Of a DNA stretch of 64,000 nucleotides, positions 1 to 11,419 are shown piece by piece. The position numbers were made by a program, and so were the translations under genes. The number at the start of each line of letters is the position of its first letter. Within the stretch, counting starts at the first letter, position 1. The notes beneath the pieces were generated by a model. That model was not told the DNA's origin. It saw only the letters and a list, made by a program, of their open reading frames with translations, and did no database searches. Source of the stretch: DT-68 sp965263245 (lineage in GTDB: Bacteria; Bacillota_I; Bacilli_A; Mycoplasmatales; Metamycoplasmataceae); NCBI GenBank assembly GCA_965263245.1, contig CBDHHR010000537.1, positions 42,738-106,737 on the forward strand, in the 5' to 3' direction.

Positions 1-93
1 CGACGACTTAGTGTCCTATCCATCCGTCGACGACTTAGTGTGCCCTAGCACATCCATCCGTCAACGACTTAGTGCCCTAGCACATCCATCCGT

Positions 94-122
94 CGACTTA
101 GTGCCCTAGCACATCCATCCGT
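94..122 (+). repeat. Reference 29 bp monomer (single-CGA form)
   Basis: This unit starts CGACTTAG instead of CGACGACTTAG and is otherwise identical to the 32-mer. Short units throughout the window nearly always begin GTCGACTT and I did not see GTCAACTT, so they derive from the CGACGAC form by loss of one of two tandem CGA triplets. Slippage within the CGACGA doublet is the simplest cause. Short units are not random: they recur at the same places in each long-period copy. Confidence 0.95.
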
Positions 123-186
123 CAACGACTTAGTGCCCTAGCACATCCATCCGTCGACGACTTAGTGCCCTAGCACATCCATCCGT

Positions 187-218
187 CAACGACTTAGTGC
201 CCTAGCACATCCATCCGT
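187..218 (+). repeat. Reference 32 bp monomer (CAA form)
   Basis: This unit is a clean copy of the commonest 32-mer, starting CAACGACTTAG and ending CATCCATCCGT. Position numbers used in this annotation count from its first base. CpG dinucleotides are at 4-5 and 30-31. A second 32 bp form has G at position 2 (CGACGAC), which adds a CpG at 1-2 and creates GTCGAC across the unit boundary. Positions 11-22 hold a small inverted repeat, GTGC and GCAC around CCTA. Confidence 0.97.
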
Positions 219-696
219 CAACGACTTAGTGCCCTAGCACATCCATCCGTCGACGACTTAGTGCCCTAGCACATCCATCCGTCGACGACTTAGTGCCCTA
301 GCACATCCATCCGTCAACGACTTAGTGCCCTAGCACATCCACCCGTCAACGACTTAGTGCCCTAGCACATCCATCCGTCGACGACTTAGTGCCCTAGCAC
401 ATCCATCCGTCAACGACTTAGTGCCCTAGCACATCCATCCGTCAACGACTTAGTGCCCTAGCACATCCATCCGTCAACGACTTAGTGCCCTAGCACATCC
501 ATCCGTCAACGACTTAGTGCCCTAGCACATCCATCCGTCGACGACTTAGTGCCCTAGCACATCCATCCGTCGACGACTTAGTGCCCTAGCACATCCATCC
601 GTCGACGACTTAGTGCCCTAGCACATCCATCCGTCGACGACTTAGTGCCCTAGCACATCCATCCGTCAACGACTTAGTGCCCTAGCACATCCATCC

Positions 697-1378
697 ATCA
701 ACGACTTAGTGCCCTAGCACATCCATCCATCAACGACTTAGTGCCCTAGCACATCCATCCGTCAACGACTTAGTGCCCTAGCACATCCATCCGTCGACGA
801 CTTAGTGCCCTAGCACATCCATCCGTCAACGACTTAGTGCCCTAGCACATCCATCCATCAACGACTTAGTGCCCTAGCACATCCATCCATCAACGACTTA
901 GTGCCCTAGCACATCCATCCGTCAACGACTTAGTGCCCTAGCACATCCATCCGTCAACGACTTAGTGCCCTAGCACATCCATCCGTCAACGACTTAGTGC
1001 CCTAGCACATCCATCCATCAACGACTTAGTGCCCTAGCACATCCACCCGTCGACGACTTAGTGCCCTAGCACATCCATCCGTCGACGACTTAGTGCCCTA
1101 GCACATCCATCCGTCAATGACGTAGTGCCCTAGCACATCCATCCGTCGACGACTTAGTGCCCTTGCACATCCATCCGTCAACGACTTAGTGCCCTAGCAC
1201 ATCCATCCGTCAATGACGTAGTGCCCTAGCACATCCATCCGTCGACGACTTAGTGCCCTAGCACATCCATCCATCAACGACTTAGTGCCCTAGCACATCC
1301 ACCCGTCGACGACTTAGTGCCCTAGCACATCCATCCGTCGACGACTTAGTGCCCTAGCACATCCATCCGTCAATGACG
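697..1378 (+). repeat. S1 signature block, C1
   Basis: S1 is recognised by six G31A units (CCATCAACG) at 697, 729, 857, 889, 1017 and 1273, T28C units (CCACCCGTC) beside the last two, and three C4T/T8G units (CAATGACGTAG) with T at 1118, 1214 and 1374. Spacings are 32, 128, 32, 128 and 256 bp, then 96 and 160 bp, all multiples of 32: no short unit occurs inside S1. A nested period of 160 bp (five units) is visible (697/857/1017). One TTGC unit lies between the first two CAATGACG units. Confidence 0.95.
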
Positions 1379-2008
1379 TAGTGCCCTAGCACATCCATCC
1401 GTCGACTTAGTGCCCTAGCACATCCATCCGTCGACGACTTAGTGTCCTAGCACATCCATCCGTCGACGACTTAGTGCCCTAGCACATCCATCCGTCGACG
1501 ACTTAGTGCCCTAGCACATCCATCCGTCAACGACTTAGTGCCCTAGCACATCCATCCGTCGACTTAGTGCCCTAGCACATCCATCCGTCGACGACTTAGT
1601 GTCCTAGCACATCCATCCGTCGACTTAGTGCCCTAGCACATCCATCCGTCGACTTAGTGCCCTAGCACATCCATCCGTCGACTTAGTGCCCTAGCACATC
1701 CATCCGTCGACGACTTAGTGCCCTAGCACATCCATCCGTCGACGACTTAGTGCCCTAGCACATCCATCCGTCAACGACTTAGTGCCCTAGCACATCCATC
1801 CGTCGACTTAGTGCCCTAGCACATCCATCCGTCGACGACTTAGTGCCCTAGCACATCCATCCGTCGACGACTTAGTGCCCTAGCACATCCATCCGTCAAC
1901 GACTTAGTGCCCTAGCACATCCATCCGTCGACTTAGTGCCCTAGCACATCCATCCGTCGAAGACTTAGTGCCCTAGCACATCCATCCGTCAACGACTTAG
2001 TGCCCTAG
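1379..2008 (+). repeat. S1-to-S2a linker, C1
   Basis: About 630 bp mixing 29- and 32-mers in a fixed order, including three short units in a row near 1620-1690 and two GTGTCC units. The same unit order (short, CGACGAC, CGACGAC, CGACGAC, CAACGAC, short and so on) is found upstream of S2b at about 6127-6732, so this linker is the left part of the duplicated 2.1 kb S2 segment. Equivalent linkers lie before S2a in every copy at constant length, apart from +1 bp in C2 and C8 and +7 bp in C7. Confidence 0.88.
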
Positions 2009-2987
2009 TACATCCATCCGTCGACTTAGTGTCCTAGCACATCCATCCGTCGACGACTTAGTGCCCTAGCACATCCATCCGTCAACGACTTAGTGCCCTA
2101 GCACATCCATCCGTCAACGACTTAGTGCCCTAGCACATCCATCCGTCGACGACTTAGTGCCCTTGCACATCCATCCGTCAACGACTTAGTGCCCTAGCAC
2201 ATCCATCCGTCAACGACTTAGTGCCCTAGCACATCCATCCGTCGACGACTTAGTGCCCTTGCACATCCATCCGTCAACGACTTAGTGCCCTAGCACATCC
2301 ATCCGTCAACGACTTAGTGTCCTAGCACATCCATCCGTCAACGACTTAGTGCCCTAGCACATCCATCCGTCGACGACTTAGTGCCCTTGCACATCCATCC
2401 GTCAACGACTTAGTGCCCTAGCACATCCATCCGTCAACGACTTAGTGCCCTAGCACATCCATCCGTCGACGACTTAGTGCCCTTGCACATCCATCCGTCA
2501 ACGACTTAGTGCCCTAGCACATCCATCCGTCAACGACTTAGTGCCATAGCACATCCATCCGTCAACGACTTAGTGCCCTAGCACATCCATCCGTCAACGA
2601 CTTAGTGCCCTAGCACATCCATCCGTCGACGACTTAGTGCCCTTGCACATCCATCCGTCAACGACTTAGTGCCCTAGCACATCCATCCGTCAACGACTTA
2701 GTGTCCTAGCACATCCATCCGTCGACTTAGTGTCCTAGCACATCCATCCGTCAACGACTTAGTGCCCTAGCACATCCATCCGTCGACTTAGTGTCCTAGC
2801 ACATCCATCCGTCAACGACTTAGTGCCCTAGCACATCCATCCGTCGACTTAGTGTCCTAGCACATCCATCCGTCGACGACTTAGTGCCCTAGCACATCCA
2901 TCCGTCAACGACTTAGTGCCCTAGCACATCCATCCGTCAACGACTTAGTGCCCTAGCACATCCATCCGTCGACGACTTAGTGCCCTT
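2009..2987 (+). repeat. S2a block, C1
   Basis: S2 is 979 bp and starts at a C20T unit (TAGTAC, T at 2009), followed by A18T (CCCTTGCAC) units with T at 2164, 2260, 2388, 2484, 2644 and 2987, and a single C16A unit (GCCATAG) at 2546. Spacings are 155, 96, 128, 96, 160 and 343 bp. Short GTGTCC units fill the last third. This copy is followed by a 13 bp deletion at 3008, and the later TTGC unit expected 250 bp downstream has CTAG instead. Confidence 0.95.
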
Positions 2988-3000
2988 GCACATCCATCCG

Positions 3001-3016
3001 TCAACGACACATCCAT
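3001..3016 (+). repeat. Deletion junction, 13 bp
   Basis: CAACGAC is joined directly to ACATCC at 3008/3009; the 13 bases from TTAG to CTAGC of one unit are missing. Only in C1. Confidence 0.9.
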
Positions 3017-4177
3017 CCGTCGACTTAGTGCCCTAGCACATCCATCCGTCGACTTAGTGTCCTAGCACATCCATCCGTCAACGACTTAGTGCCCTAGCAC
3101 ATCCATCCGTCGACTTAGTGTCCTAGCACATCCATCCGTCGACGACTTAGTGCCCTAGCACATCCATCCGTCAACGACTTAGTGCCCTAGCACATCCATC
3201 CGTCAACGACTTAGTGCCCTAGCACATCCATCCGTCGACGACTTAGTGCCCTAGCACATCCATCCGTCAACGACTTAGTGCCCTAGCACATCCATCCGTC
3301 GACTTAGTGTCCTAGCACATCCATCCGTCAACGACTTAGTGCCCTAGCACATCCATCCGTCGACTTAGTGCCCTAGCACATCCATCCGTCAACGACTTAG
3401 TGCCCTAGCACATCCATCCGTCGACTTAGTGCCCTAGCACATCCATCCGTCGACTTAGTGCCCTAGCACATCCATCCGTCGACTTAGTGCCCTAGCACAT
3501 CCATCCGTCAACGACTTAGTGCCCTAGCACATCCATCCGTCGACTTAGTGCCCTAGCACATCCATCCGTCAACGACTTAGTGCCCTAGCACATCCATCCG
3601 TCGACTTAGTGCCCTAGCACATCCATCCGTCGACTTAGTGTCCTAGCACATCCATCCGTCGACGACTTAGTGCCCTAGCACATCCATCCGTCGACTTAGT
3701 GCCCTAGCACATCCATCCGTCGACGACTTAGTGCCCTAGCACATCCATCCGTCGACTTAGTGCCCTAGCACATCCATCCGTCAACGACTTAGTGCCCTAG
3801 CACATCCATCCGTCGACTTAGTGCCCTAGCACATCCATCCGTCAACGACTTAGTGCCCTAGCACATCCATCCGTCGACGACTTAGTGCCCTAGCACATCC
3901 ATCCGTCAACGACTTAGTGCCCTAGCACATCCATCCGTCAACGACTTAGTGCCCTAGCACATCCATCCGTCGACGACTTAGTGCCCTAGCACATCCATCC
4001 GTCGACGACTTAGTGCCCTAGCACATCCATCCGTCGACTTAGTGCCCTAGCACATCCATCCGTCGACGACTTAGTGCCCTAGCACATCCATCCGTCAACG
4101 ACTTAGTGCCCTAGCACATCCATCCGTCAACGACTTAGTGCCCTAGCACATCCATCCGTCGACTTAGTGCCCTAGCA

Positions 4178-4190
4178 CATCCACGACTTA
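4178..4190 (+). repeat. CATCCA/CGACTTAG junction (8 bp shorter unit)
   Basis: CATCCA at 4178-4183 runs straight into CGACTTAG. The same junction occurs at 44919, 46370, 46487, 49049, 53046 and 61270. Confidence 0.9.
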
Positions 4191-5066
4191 GTGCCCTAGC
4201 ACATCCATCCGTCGACGACTTAGTGCCCTAGCACATCCATCCGTCGACGACTTAGTGCCCTAGCACATCCATCCGTCGACGACTTAGTGCCCTAGCACAT
4301 CCATCCGTCAACGACTTAGTGCCCTAGCACATCCATCCGTCAACGACTTAGTGCCCTAGCACATCCATCCGTCGACGACTTAGTGCCCTAGCACATCCAT
4401 CCATCAACGACTTAGTGCCCTAGCACATCCATCCGTCAACGACTTAGTGCCCTAGCACATCCATCCGTCGACGACTTAGTGTCCTAGCACATCCATCCAT
4501 CGACGACTTAGTGCCCTAGCACATCCATCCGTCAACGACTTAGTGCCCTAGCACATCCATCCGTCGACGACTTAGTGCCCTAGCACATCCATCCGTCGAC
4601 TTAGTGCCCTAGCACATCCATCCGTCAACGACTTAGTGCCCTAGCACATCCATCCGTCAACGACTTAGTGCCCTAGCACATCCATCCGTCGACGACTTAG
4701 TGCCCTAGCACATCCATCCGTCGACTTAGTGCCCTAGCACATCCATCCGTCGACGACTTAGTGTCCTAGCACATCCATCCGTCAACGACTTAGTGCCCTA
4801 GCACATCCATCCGTCAACGACTTAGTGTCCTAGCACATCCATCCGTCGACGACTTAGTGTCCTAGCACATCCATCCGTCAACGACTTAGTGCCCTAGCAC
4901 ATCCATCCGTCGACGACTTAGTGCCCTAGCACATCCATCCGTCAACGACTTAGTGCCCTAGCACATCCATCCGTCGACGACTTAGTGCCCTAGCACATCC
5001 ATCCGTCAACGACTTAGTGTCCTAGCACATCCATCCGTCAACGACTTAGTGCCCTAGCACATCCAT

Positions 5067-5074
5067 CCGTCCGT
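5067..5074 (+). repeat. CCGT tandem duplication
   Basis: CCGTCCGT in place of CCGT, a 4 bp duplication at the unit boundary. Confidence 0.9.
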
Positions 5075-5140
5075 CAACGACTTAGTGTCCTAGCACATCC
5101 ATCCGTCAACGACTTAGTGCCCTAGCACATCCATCCGTCA

Positions 5141-5165
5141 ACGAGTGTCCTAGCACATATCCGTC
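5141..5165 (+). repeat. Unit with two small deletions
   Basis: CTTA is missing after ACGA (5144/5145) and CC is missing in CACATATCC (5158). Confidence 0.9.
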
Positions 5166-5609
5166 GACGACTTAGTGTCCTAGCACATCCATCCGTCAAC
5201 GACTTAGTGTCCTAGCACATCCATCCGTCGACGACTTAGTGTCCTAGCACATCCATCCGTCAACGACTTAGTGTCCTAGCACATCCATCCGTCGACGACT
5301 TAGTGTCCTAGCACATCCATCCGTCGACGACTTAGTGCCCTAGCACATCCATCCGTCAACGACTTAGTGCCCTAGCACATCCATCCGTCAACGACTTAGT
5401 GCCCTAGCACATCCATCCGTCGACGACTTAGTGCCCTAGCACATCCATCCGTCAACGACTTAGTGCCCTAGCACATCCATCCGTCGACTTAGTGTCCTAG
5501 CACATCCATCCGTCAACGACTTAGTGCCCTAGCACATCCATCCGTCGACTTAGTGTCCTAGCACATCCATCCGTCAACGACTTAGTGCCCTAGCACATCC
5601 ATCCGTCAA

Positions 5610-6732
5610 TGACTTAGTGCCCTAGCACATCCATCCGTCGACTTAGTGCCCTAGCACATCCATCCGTCGATTTAGTGCCCTAGCACATCCATCCGTCGAC
5701 TTAGTGCCCTAGCACATCCATCCGTCGACTTAGTGCCCTAGCACATCCATCCGTCGACGACTTAGTGTCCTAGCACATCCATCCGTCGACTTAGTGCCCT
5801 AGCACATCCATCCGTCGACTTAGTGCCCTAGCACATCCATCCGTCGACTTAGTGCCCTAGCACATCCATCCGTCGACTTAGTGCCCTAGCACATCCATCC
5901 GTCGACGACTTAGTGCCCTAGCACATCCATCCGTCGACGACTTAGTGCCCTAGCACATCCATCCGTCGACGACTTAGTGCCCTAGCACATCCATCCGTCA
6001 ACGACTTAGTGCCCTAGCACATCCATCCGTCAACGACTTAGTGCCCTAGCACATCCATCCGTCGACGACTTAGGGCCCTAGCACATCCATCCATCAACGA
6101 CTTAGTGCCCTAGCACATCCATCCGTCGACTTAGTGCCCTAGCACATCCATCCGTCGACGACTTAGTGCCCTAGCACATCCATCCGTCGACGACTTAGTG
6201 CCCTAGCACATCCATCCGTCGACGACTTAGTGCCCTAGCACATCCATCCGTCAACGACTTAGTGCCCTAGCACATCCATCCGTCGACTTAGTGCCCTAGC
6301 ACATCCATCCGTCGACGACTTAGTGTCCTAGCACATCCATCCGTCGACTTAGTGCCCTAGCACATCCATCCGTCGACTTAGTGCCCTAGCACATCCATCC
6401 GTCGACTTAGTGCCCTAGCACATCCATCCGTCGACGACTTAGTGCCCTAGCACATCCATCCGTCGACGACTTAGTGCCCTAGCACATCCATCCGTCAACG
6501 ACTTAGTGCCCTAGCACATCCATCCGTCGACTTAGTGCCCTAGCACATCCATCCGTCGACGACTTAGTGCCCTAGCACATCCATCCGTCGACGACTTAGT
6601 GCCCTAGCACATCCATCCGTCAACGACTTAGTGCCCTAGCACATCCATCCGTCGACTTAGTGCCCTAGCACATCCATCCGTCGACGACTTAGTGCCCTAG
6701 CACATCCATCCGTCAACGACTTAGTGCCCTAG
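5610..6732 (+). repeat. Conserved tail before S2b, C1
   Basis: It begins at the CAATGACTT unit (C4T without T8G; T at 5610). A GTCGATTTAG short unit follows near 5669, then runs of 29-mers, TTAGGGCCC at 6074 and a G31A unit near 6093. The marker-to-S2b distance is 1,123 bp here and 1,126, 1,135, 1,105, 1,123, 1,122 and 1,144 in C2 to C7 (markers at 13716, 21845, 30024, 38175, 46260, 54470). The right half, from about 6127, is paralogous to the S1-to-S2a linker. Confidence 0.88.
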
Positions 6733-7711
6733 TACATCCATCCGTCGACTTAGTGTCCTAGCACATCCATCCGTCGACGACTTAGTGCCCTAGCACATCC
6801 ATCCGTCAACGACTTAGTGCCCTAGCACATCCATCCGTCAACGACTTAGTGCCCTAGCACATCCATCCGTCGACGACTTAGTGCCCTTGCACATCCATCC
6901 GTCAACGACTTAGTGCCCTAGCACATCCATCCGTCAACGACTTAGTGCCCTAGCACATCCATCCGTCGACGACTTAGTGCCCTTGCACATCCATCCGTCA
7001 ACGACTTAGTGCCCTAGCACATCCATCCGTCAACGACTTAGTGTCCTAGCACATCCATCCGTCAACGACTTAGTGCCCTAGCACATCCATCCGTCGACGA
7101 CTTAGTGCCCTTGCACATCCATCCGTCAACGACTTAGTGCCCTAGCACATCCATCCGTCAACGACTTAGTGCCCTAGCACATCCATCCGTCGACGACTTA
7201 GTGCCCTTGCACATCCATCCGTCAACGACTTAGTGCCCTAGCACATCCATCCGTCAACGACTTAGTGCCATAGCACATCCATCCGTCAACGACTTAGTGC
7301 CCTAGCACATCCATCCGTCAACGACTTAGTGCCCTAGCACATCCATCCGTCGACGACTTAGTGCCCTTGCACATCCATCCGTCAACGACTTAGTGCCCTA
7401 GCACATCCATCCGTCAACGACTTAGTGTCCTAGCACATCCATCCGTCGACTTAGTGTCCTAGCACATCCATCCGTCAACGACTTAGTGCCCTAGCACATC
7501 CATCCGTCGACTTAGTGTCCTAGCACATCCATCCGTCAACGACTTAGTGCCCTAGCACATCCATCCGTCGACTTAGTGTCCTAGCACATCCATCCGTCGA
7601 CGACTTAGTGCCCTAGCACATCCATCCGTCAACGACTTAGTGCCCTAGCACATCCATCCGTCAACGACTTAGTGCCCTAGCACATCCATCCGTCGACGAC
7701 TTAGTGCCCTT
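6733..7711 (+). repeat. S2b block, C1
   Basis: Same variant order and spacing as S2a: TAGTAC at 6733, TTGC T at 6888, 6984, 7112, 7208, 7368 and 7711, GCCATAG at 7270. A further TTGC unit at 7961 ends a nested 250 bp repeat of eight units (six 32-mers, two 29-mers). Confidence 0.95.
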
Positions 7712-7961
7712 GCACATCCATCCGTCAACGACTTAGTGCCCTAGCACATCCATCCGTCGACTTAGTGTCCTAGCACATCCATCCGTCAACGACTTAGTGC
7801 CCTAGCACATCCATCCGTCGACTTAGTGTCCTAGCACATCCATCCGTCGACGACTTAGTGCCCTAGCACATCCATCCGTCAACGACTTAGTGCCCTAGCA
7901 CATCCATCCGTCAACGACTTAGTGCCCTAGCACATCCATCCGTCGACGACTTAGTGCCCTT

Positions 7962-8877
7962 GCACATCCATCCGTCAACGACTTAGTGCCCTAGCACATC
8001 CATCCGTCGACTTAGTGTCCTAGCACATCCATCCGTCAACGACTTAGTGCCCTAGCACATCCATCCGTCGACTTAGTGCCCTAGCACATCCATCCGTCAA
8101 CGACTTAGTGCCCTAGCACATCCATCCGTCGACTTAGTGCCCTAGCACATCCATCCGTCGACTTAGTGCCCTAGCACATCCATCCGTCGACTTAGTGCCC
8201 TAGCACATCCATCCGTCGACGACTTAGTGTCCTAGCACATCCATCCGTCGACGACTTAGTGCCCTAGCACATCCATCCGTCGACTTAGTGCCCTAGCACA
8301 TCCATCCGTCGACTTAGTGCCCTAGCACATCCATCCGTCGACGACTTAGTGCCCTAGCACATCCATCCGTCGACTTAGTGCCCTAGCACATCCATCCGTC
8401 AACGACTTAGTGCCCTAGCACATCCACCCGTCGACGACTTAGTGCCCTAGCACATCCATCCGTCGACGACTTAGTGCCCTAGCACATCCATCCGTCAACG
8501 ACTTAGTGCCCTAGCACATCCACCCGTCAACGACTTAGTGCCCTAGCACATCCATCCGTCGACGACTTAGTGCCCTAGCACATCCATCCGTCAACGACTT
8601 AGTGCCCTAGCACATCCATCCGTCAACGACTTAGTGCCCTAGCACATCCATCCGTCAACGACTTAGTGCCCTAGCACATCCATCCGTCAACGACTTAGTG
8701 CCCTAGCACATCCATCCGTCGACGACTTAGTGCCCTAGCACATCCATCCGTCGACGACTTAGTGCCCTAGCACATCCATCCGTCGACGACTTAGTGCCCT
8801 AGCACATCCATCCGTCGACGACTTAGTGCCCTAGCACATCCATCCGTCAACGACTTAGTGCCCTAGCACATCCATCC
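7962..8877 (+). repeat. S2b-to-S1 linker, C1
   Basis: The first about 250 bp repeat the unit order found after S2a (CAA, short GTGTCC, CAA, short, CAA, then three short units). The rest, up to S1, is mixed CGA and CAA 32-mers with two T28C units (CCACCC) near 8427 and 8523. Equivalent linkers occur in every copy. S2b start to S1 start is exactly 2,145 bp in C1, C3, C4 and C5, 2,151 in C2, 2,175 in C6 and 2,179 in C7. Confidence 0.88.
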
Positions 8878-9559
8878 ATCAACGACTTAGTGCCCTAGCA
8901 CATCCATCCATCAACGACTTAGTGCCCTAGCACATCCATCCGTCAACGACTTAGTGCCCTAGCACATCCATCCGTCGACGACTTAGTGCCCTAGCACATC
9001 CATCCGTCAACGACTTAGTGCCCTAGCACATCCATCCATCAACGACTTAGTGCCCTAGCACATCCATCCATCAACGACTTAGTGCCCTAGCACATCCATC
9101 CGTCAACGACTTAGTGCCCTAGCACATCCATCCGTCAACGACTTAGTGCCCTAGCACATCCATCCGTCAACGACTTAGTGCCCTAGCACATCCATCCATC
9201 AACGACTTAGTGCCCTAGCACATCCACCCGTCGACGACTTAGTGCCCTAGCACATCCATCCGTCGACGACTTAGTGCCCTAGCACATCCATCCGTCAATG
9301 ACGTAGTGCCCTAGCACATCCATCCGTCGACGACTTAGTGCCCTTGCACATCCATCCGTCAACGACTTAGTGCCCTAGCACATCCATCCGTCAATGACGT
9401 AGTGCCCTAGCACATCCATCCGTCGACGACTTAGTGCCCTAGCACATCCATCCATCAACGACTTAGTGCCCTAGCACATCCACCCGTCGACGACTTAGTG
9501 CCCTAGCACATCCATCCGTCGACGACTTAGTGCCCTAGCACATCCATCCGTCAATGACG
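8878..9559 (+). repeat. S1 signature block, C2
   Basis: Offset exactly +8,181 from the C1 block at every diagnostic base checked: first G31A at 8878, CAATGACG T at 9299 and 9555. Confidence 0.95.
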
Positions 9560-10136
9560 TAGTGCCCTAGCACATCCATCCGTCGACTTAGTGCCCTAGC
9601 ACATCCATCCGTCGACGACTTAGTGTCCTAGCACATCCATCCGTCGACGACTTAGTGCCCTAGCACATCCATCCGTCGACGACTTAGTGCCCTAGCACAT
9701 CCATCCGTCAACGACTTAGTGCCCTAGCACATCCATTCGTCGACTTAGTGCCCTAGCACATCCATCCGTCGACGACTTAGTGTCCTAGCACATCCATCCG
9801 TCGACTTAGTGCCCTAGCACATCCATCCGTCGACTTAGTGCCCTAGCACATCCATCCGTCGACTTAGTGCCCTAGCACATCCATCCGTCGACGACTTAGT
9901 GCCCTAGCACATCCATCCGTCGACGACTTAGTGCCCTAGCACATCCATCCGTCAACGACTTAGTGCCCTAGCACATCCATCCGTCGACTTAGTGCCCTAG
10001 CACATCCATCCGTCGACGACTTAGTGCCCTAGCACATCCATCCGTCGACGACTTAGTGCCCTAGCACATCCATCCGTCAACGACTTAGTGCCCTAGCACA
10101 TCCATCCGTCGACTTAGTGCCCTAGCACATCCATCC

Positions 10137-10148
10137 GTCGAACGACTT
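10137..10148 (+). repeat. Single A insertion (CGAACGAC)
   Basis: An extra A in the CGACGAC start of one unit, also present at the equivalent place in C8 (59056-59057). At this site C1, C5 and C6 have CGAAGAC, and C3, C4 and C7 have CGACGAC. Confidence 0.9.
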
Positions 10149-10190
10149 AGTGCCCTAGCACATCCATCCGTCAACGACTTAGTGCCCTAG

Positions 10191-11169
10191 TACATCCATC
10201 CGTCGACTTAGTGTCCTAGCACATCCATCCGTCGACGACTTAGTGCCCTAGCACATCCATCCGTCAACGACTTAGTGCCCTAGCACATCCATCCGTCAAC
10301 GACTTAGTGCCCTAGCACATCCATCCGTCGACGACTTAGTGCCCTTGCACATCCATCCGTCAACGACTTAGTGCCCTAGCACATCCATCCGTCAACGACT
10401 TAGTGCCCTAGCACATCCATCCGTCGACGACTTAGTGCCCTTGCACATCCATCCGTCAACGACTTAGTGCCCTAGCACATCCATCCGTCAACGACTTAGT
10501 GTCCTAGCACATCCATCCGTCAACGACTTAGTGCCCTAGCACATCCATCCGTCGACGACTTAGTGCCCTTGCACATCCATCCGTCAACGACTTAGTGCCC
10601 TAGCACATCCATCCGTCAACGACTTAGTGCCCTAGCACATCCATCCGTCGACGACTTAGTGCCCTTGCACATCCATCCGTCAACGACTTAGTGCCCTAGC
10701 ACATCCATCCGTCAACGACTTAGTGCCATAGCACATCCATCCGTCAACGACTTAGTGCCCTAGCACATCCATCCGTCAACGACTTAGTGCCCTAGCACAT
10801 CCATCCGTCGACGACTTAGTGCCCTTGCACATCCATCCGTCAACGACTTAGTGCCCTAGCACATCCATCCGTCAACGACTTAGTGTCCTAGCACATCCAT
10901 CCGTCGACTTAGTGTCCTAGCACATCCATCCGTCAACGACTTAGTGCCCTAGCACATCCATCCGTCGACTTAGTGTCCTAGCACATCCATCCGTCAACGA
11001 CTTAGTGCCCTAGCACATCCATCCGTCGACTTAGTGTCCTAGCACATCCATCCGTCGACGACTTAGTGCCCTAGCACATCCATCCGTCAACGACTTAGTG
11101 CCCTAGCACATCCATCCGTCAACGACTTAGTGCCCTAGCACATCCATCCGTCGACGACTTAGTGCCCTT
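10191..11169 (+). repeat. S2a block, C2
   Basis: TAGTAC at 10191, GCCATAG at 10728, TTGC at 11169, and the +250 TTGC present at 11419. Confidence 0.95.
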
Positions 11170-11419
11170 GCACATCCATCCGTCAACGACTTAGTGCCCT
11201 AGCACATCCATCCGTCGACTTAGTGTCCTAGCACATCCATCCGTCAACGACTTAGTGCCCTAGCACATCCATCCGTCGACTTAGTGTCCTAGCACATCCA
11301 TCCGTCGACGACTTAGTGCCCTAGCACATCCATCCGTCAACGACTTAGTGCCCTAGCACATCCATCCGTCAACGACTTAGTGCCCTAGCACATCCATCCG
11401 TCGACGACTTAGTGCCCTT

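Larger units (their letters stand above)
1..696 (+). repeat. HOR copy C0, right-hand end only
   Basis: This is the tail of a long-period copy whose start lies outside the window, equivalent to the linker before S1 in later copies (for example 8182-8877). It is made mostly of 32-mers with one short unit at 94-122. The first 60 bases contain two damaged units: a 5 bp loss at 18/19 (CCTATCC) and an extra TG at 40-42 (GTGTGCCC). Confidence 0.85.
3238..5609 (+). repeat. V variable block, C1 (2,372 bp)
   Basis: It runs from the end of the S2a tail to the CAATGACTT marker. It contains a G31A unit at 4403, a dense GTGTCC cluster at about 4741-5310, an 8 bp deletion junction at 4183/4184, a 4 bp CCGT duplication at 5071-5074, and two small deletions at 5144 and 5158. 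Confidence 0.9.
697..8877 (+). repeat. Higher-order repeat copy C1 (8,181 bp)
   Basis: First complete long-period copy. Order: S1 at 697-1378, S2a at 2009-2987, V at 3238-5609, CAATGACTT marker at 5610, S2b at 6733-7711, then the linker to the next S1. It shares two rare alleles with C5: CGAAGAC at 1961 and TTAGGGCCC at 6074 (659 bp before S2b in both). It carries a 13 bp deletion inside the S2a tail at 3008 that I do not see in the other copies. Confidence 0.95.
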
